Shown: one piece after another, positions 22,216-24,252 of the stretch | How the letters are laid out: each line of letters begins with the position of its first letter | How positions within the stretch are numbered: the first letter of the stretch is position 1 | Program-made: the position numbers and the translations under genes | The notes under the pieces: model-generated | Databases searched by the model: none | What the model was told of the DNA's origin: nothing | What the model saw: only the letters and a program-made list of their open reading frames with translations | Assembly: GCF_002014985.1 (NCBI RefSeq) | Contig: NZ_MUXU01000013.1 | Coordinates: 1-24,252 of the forward strand | From: Moraxella caviae | GTDB lineage: Bacteria; Pseudomonadota; Gammaproteobacteria; Pseudomonadales; Moraxellaceae | Direction of reading: 5' to 3' | Length of the DNA stretch: 24,252 nucleotides

Positions 22216-22305
22216 GTGGCGATTGAAGTTGTGGTAATTAAAATTGCGGTAATTAAAATTGCGATAATTAAAGTTGCGGTAATTAAAGTTGCGATGTTTG
22301 GATTT
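22216..22305. repeat. 15-bp tandem repeat between purE and purK
   Basis: Six 15-bp units run in register: 22216-22230, 22231-22245, 22246-22260, 22261-22275, 22276-22290 and 22291-22305. The four central units follow the pattern GCGGTAATTAAAATT with few changes, and the outer two are more decayed. The rest of the 22306-22440 gap is AT-rich with no gene. Confidence 0.85.
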
Positions 22306-22446
22306 TGAGAATTAAAGTTTTAGCAATTAAACTTTGGCAAATAAACTCACTTTTTTGCGCCAAATTTCATCAGCAAGGTAAGCGCACGAACGTAAGCCAC
22401 AGCCAAACCATCTGCAAACCGCCTTTTGTTTTTACAGCTTTTATTT

Positions 22447-22452
22447 TATAAT
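22447..22452 (+). promoter_or_regulatory. Predicted -10 box of purK
   Basis: A perfect TATAAT, with a weak TTTTGT -35 candidate 17 bases upstream, 31 bases before the purK ATG. Confidence 0.45.
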
Positions 22453-22483
22453 AGCGGATTATTCATCACTGATTTGGATTGCT

Positions 22484-23596
22484 ATGAAAACCATTCACAC
22501 CATCGGCATTTTGGGCGGCGGACAGCTTGGCATGATGCTTGCACAAGCAGCACTCAAACTTGGGCTGCGCTGCGTATTTTTGGAAGACGCACCAAACGCA
22601 CCTGCCAGCCTGTACGGTCAAGTCTACACCACCAGCGAGCTGGACGATTTCATCAAGGCGTCGGACGTATTCACCCTAGAATTTGAAAATACGCCAGTCG
22701 CCACTGCCGAACGCTTGGCAAATCTTGATGACAAAGGCGGTATGTTCCCGCCTGCCAAGGCGTTGTCAGTTGCCCAAGACCGCTTGGCAGAAAAAGCCTT
22801 GTTTAACGAGCTTGGCGTAACCACCGTGCCTTATCAAGCGGTGAATACTTTAGATGAACTTCACAATGCCTGCGATACGCTCGGCTTGCCATTGGTACTA
22901 AAAACCAGCCGTGGCGGCTATGATGGCAAAGGGCAATTCGTCATCAAAACCACAGACGACATCGCACAGGCTTGGGCAGAGCTTGGCGGTGCAATCACTG
23001 GCGGTGCTATGCCAGCGCCCTTGATTGCTGAAGGGTTTATCAACTTTAGCCGTGAAGTTTCCATCATTGCCGTGCGCAGCCAATCAGGCAACATTCGCTA
23101 TTATCCGCTCGTGGAAAACCACCACCAAAACGGCATTCTTGCCAAAACCATCGCCCCAGCACAAGGCGTGGAAAACCTAAACCAAAGCGCCCAAGAAAGC
23201 ATTGCTAAGATTTTAGAAAATCTAAACTATGTGGGCGTATTGACGCTGGAGCTTTTTGTGACGGATAACGGCTTGATTGCCAATGAAATCGCTCCACGCG
23301 TGCATAATTCTGGGCATTGGAGCATTGAAGGCGCAAATTGCAGCCAATTTGAAAACCACATTCGCGCGGTGGCAGGCTTGCCGCTTGGCGATACCAGCAT
23401 CGTCAAGCCATCTGTCATGCTAAACATCATCGGCAAGTATCCTGATGAAAATCAACTACTTAGCATCGGTGGCGCGCATTATCATCACTACCACAAGAGC
23501 GAACGTGATGGGCGTAAAATCGGACACATCACCGTGATGGCAGATGATTTGGCGACTGCGGTGGCAAGCGCACAGCAAACTTTAAACAACTGCTAA
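22484..23596 (+). CDS. purK: N5-carboxyaminoimidazole ribonucleotide synthase
   Basis: PurK is an ATP-grasp enzyme that makes N5-CAIR from AIR, bicarbonate and ATP, feeding PurE. The 370-residue protein begins with the preATP-grasp GILGGGQLGMMLAQAALKLG. The ATP-grasp region has VLKTSRGGYDGKGQFVIK, EGFINFSREVSIIAVRS and the metal-binding segment NEIAPRVHNSGHWSIEGANCSQFENHIRA. It ends with the AIRC-binding NIIGKYPDEN part and a C-terminal hybrid-motif segment. The ATG at 22484 has GGA eight bases upstream. The gene has its own -10 box, and a strong bidirectional hairpin follows the stop. Confidence 0.97.
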   Translation: MKTIHTIGILGGGQLGMMLAQAALKLGLRCVFLEDAPNAPASLYGQVYTTSELDDFIKASDVFTLEFENTPVATAERLANLDDKGGMFPPAKALSVAQDRLAEKALFNELGVTTVPYQAVNTLDELHNACDTLGLPLVLKTSRGGYDGKGQFVIKTTDDIAQAWAELGGAITGGAMPAPLIAEGFINFSREVSIIAVRSQSGNIRYYPLVENHHQNGILAKTIAPAQGVENLNQSAQESIAKILENLNYVGVLTLELFVTDNGLIANEIAPRVHNSGHWSIEGANCSQFENHIRAVAGLPLGDTSIVKPSVMLNIIGKYPDENQLLSIGGAHYHHYHKSERDGRKIGHITVMADDLATAVASAQQTLNNC

Positions 23597-23606
23597 TCAT
23601 AAAAAC

Positions 23607-23656
23607 AAACCGCTCGTCATGCTTGGCTTACGCTTGGGCAATGGTGAGCGGTTTTT
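23607..23656. terminator. Terminator downstream of purK
   Basis: AAACCGCTC (23607-23615) and GAGCGGTTT (23646-23654) form a perfect 9-bp stem with further partial pairing inside, followed by a T-run on the plus strand. It separates the convergent purK and EF-hand-like genes. Confidence 0.75.
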
Positions 23657-23710
23657 TGTTGCAGTTTTTTGTTGCTGGATTTATTACAAAGTTTTCATTA
23701 CAAGGTTTTG
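23651..23710. repeat. Paired 13-bp and 14-bp tandem duplications after purK
   Basis: GTTTTTTGTTGCA/GTTTTTTGTTGCT (23651-23676) and ATTACAAAGTTTTC/ATTACAAGGTTTTG (23683-23710) are two adjacent short duplications in the gap between convergent genes. Confidence 0.7.
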
Positions 23711-23725
23711 CTTTGATAGGCTGGC

Positions 23726-24124
23726 TTATTCCTTGATAAGCGCTTGATTTTTAAGCATTTCATTCATCGCACGCTCCCAGCTGGCGCAAGGATGTTCACG
23801 ATATTCAAGACGCTGCGCCGCTTCGTCCATGCTGATTTTCCAGTTGTTATCCACATCCAGCGCACGAAACGTCCGCAAACCGCCAATTTTAAGTTCAAAT
23901 TCTTCGCCCTGCTGCTTGAGCAAAAAATCATCGCTTTTCGCCTTGCGCCATTCCCAAAAATTAAGCACACCATCGCTGTTTTTGTCATTGGTAAAAACAA
24001 AACCTTGCGCAGGTGGTAATGCTGTGCAAGCCAATGCAGGCGTTGCCAATGCCGCCATTAACAAACCCACGCCAAACTTTTTAAACGTACTTTTTCGCAC
24101 GCTTTTAGTGAAATTTAATCGCAT
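23726..24124 (-). CDS. Exported EF-hand-like protein
   Basis: The 132-residue protein has a signal peptide: a basic start (MRLNFTKSVRKSTFKKFGVG), a hydrophobic core (LLMAALATPALA) and cleavage near ALA-C. A lipobox-like cysteine follows the cleavage site, so a lipoprotein is possible. Two EF-hand-like calcium loops are visible, NDKNSDGVLNFWEW and DVDNNWKISMDEA, each with the alternating acidic and Asn ligands and a hydrophobic residue at position 8. The function is unknown; calcium binding in the periplasm is the inference. The ATG at 24122-24124 is chosen because it has GGAGAG at good spacing; longer in-frame starts do not. Its start overlaps the end of a reading frame from the right edge by ten bases, suggesting translational coupling. 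Confidence 0.85.
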   Translation of the reverse strand: MRLNFTKSVRKSTFKKFGVGLLMAALATPALACTALPPAQGFVFTNDKNSDGVLNFWEWRKAKSDDFLLKQQGEEFELKIGGLRTFRALDVDNNWKISMDEAAQRLEYREHPCASWERAMNEMLKNQALIKE

Positions 24125-24252
24125 AATTCTCTCCATTTTATAAAAATAAACGCCAAAACACCCAGCAAAAAACAAGCACTCATCAAAAAGCGCACAACCG
24201 CCTTGCGCATCAAAAACCGCTGTGATACATTGTCAATCCACCAACAAAAAAT
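24115..24252 (-). CDS. Partial reading frame at the right edge, possible membrane-protein C-terminus
   Basis: A minus-strand frame is open from the window edge to a TAA at 24117-24115, giving 45 codons without a stop. It includes arginine and lysine residues followed by a hydrophobic helix (FLMSACFLLGVLAFIFI), then KWRELCD. Its end overlaps the EF-hand-like gene start by ten bases in the form ATGCGATTAA. It could be the C-terminus of a longer membrane protein, or a 31-residue small protein from the internal ATG at 24207. It may also be chance. Sequence beyond 24252 is needed to decide. Confidence 0.4.
   Translation of the reverse strand: MFCWWIDNVSQRFLMRKAVVRFLMSACFLLGVLAFIFIKWRELCD

Noticed and set aside
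22006..22308. Plus-strand frame containing a repeated pentapeptide (VIKIA type)
   Set aside because: It begins inside purE in another frame and crosses a strong terminator before the 15-bp array. It is most likely a by-product of the tandem repeat.
1..24252. CRISPR array, tRNA, rRNA, prophage genes or a toxin-antitoxin pair
   Set aside because: No repeat-spacer pattern, no cloverleaf-like gene, and no integrase, transposase, phage or toxin-like protein was visible on either strand.

Overview
The window looks like chromosomal DNA of a Moraxella-like gammaproteobacterium (Moraxellaceae). The protein set fits this: an Acinetobacter/Moraxella-type TrpE, RlmA, a YrbG-type exchanger, SlyD, an M61 peptidase, a DUF937-like/OmpA fusion and PurE/PurK. 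Base composition is moderate, and stem-loop terminators built on GCGGTTT-type stems recur. The genus is an inference from recognised proteins, not from a search. I see no rRNA, tRNA, CRISPR array or complete insertion sequence.

Layout. Positions 1-5816 are housekeeping genes, all on the minus strand: trpE (tryptophan), rlmA (23S rRNA methylation), a DedA-family membrane protein, a CaCA cation exchanger and pth. Positions 5954-11628 are an accessory block, also on the minus strand. It contains an unrecognised 277-residue protein, an arsenic-resistance cluster (arsR, arsC, acr3), a family-2 glycosyltransferase with a helical repeat tail, and a CDP-glycerol glycerophosphotransferase-like protein. 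Positions 11811-13862 hold a divergent pair, a secreted metallo-beta-lactamase-fold protein and a GlxA-type (DJ-1/AraC) regulator. From 13889 the window returns to core genes: slyD, an M61 peptidase with a PDZ domain, an RluE-type pseudouridine synthase, a DUF937-like/OmpA inner-membrane protein, a rhomboid protease, a metallophosphoesterase, purE and purK, an exported EF-hand-like protein, and a partial reading frame running off the right edge.

Most notable signals. (1) Two accessory genes, the 277-residue unknown and the glycerophosphotransferase-like gene, each carry an in-frame run of eight G on the coding strand. This is the kind of tract that makes surface-glycan genes phase-variable in Moraxella, Neisseria and Haemophilus. 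(2) arsC contains the 12-base Neisseria DNA uptake sequence (AG-DUS), and the divergent MBL/regulator pair contains two Haemophilus-type uptake sequences. Two further Haemophilus-type copies lie elsewhere. This points to DNA exchange by natural transformation between respiratory or oral genera, or to an uptake-like motif native to this organism. (3) A 44-bp near-perfect inverted repeat resembling abutted IS ends lies at the upstream border of the ars cluster. (4) Many intergenic gaps, often starting at a stop codon, are filled with degenerate 12-21 bp tandem repeats.

How the genes relate. The two recognisable transferases (9064-11628) and probably the 277-residue protein look like parts of a surface-polysaccharide function, with the ars cluster lying between them. 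ars expression appears to have two promoters, one before arsR and one with an inverted-repeat operator before arsC-acr3. purE and purK act in consecutive purine steps but are separated by a strong terminator and a promoter.
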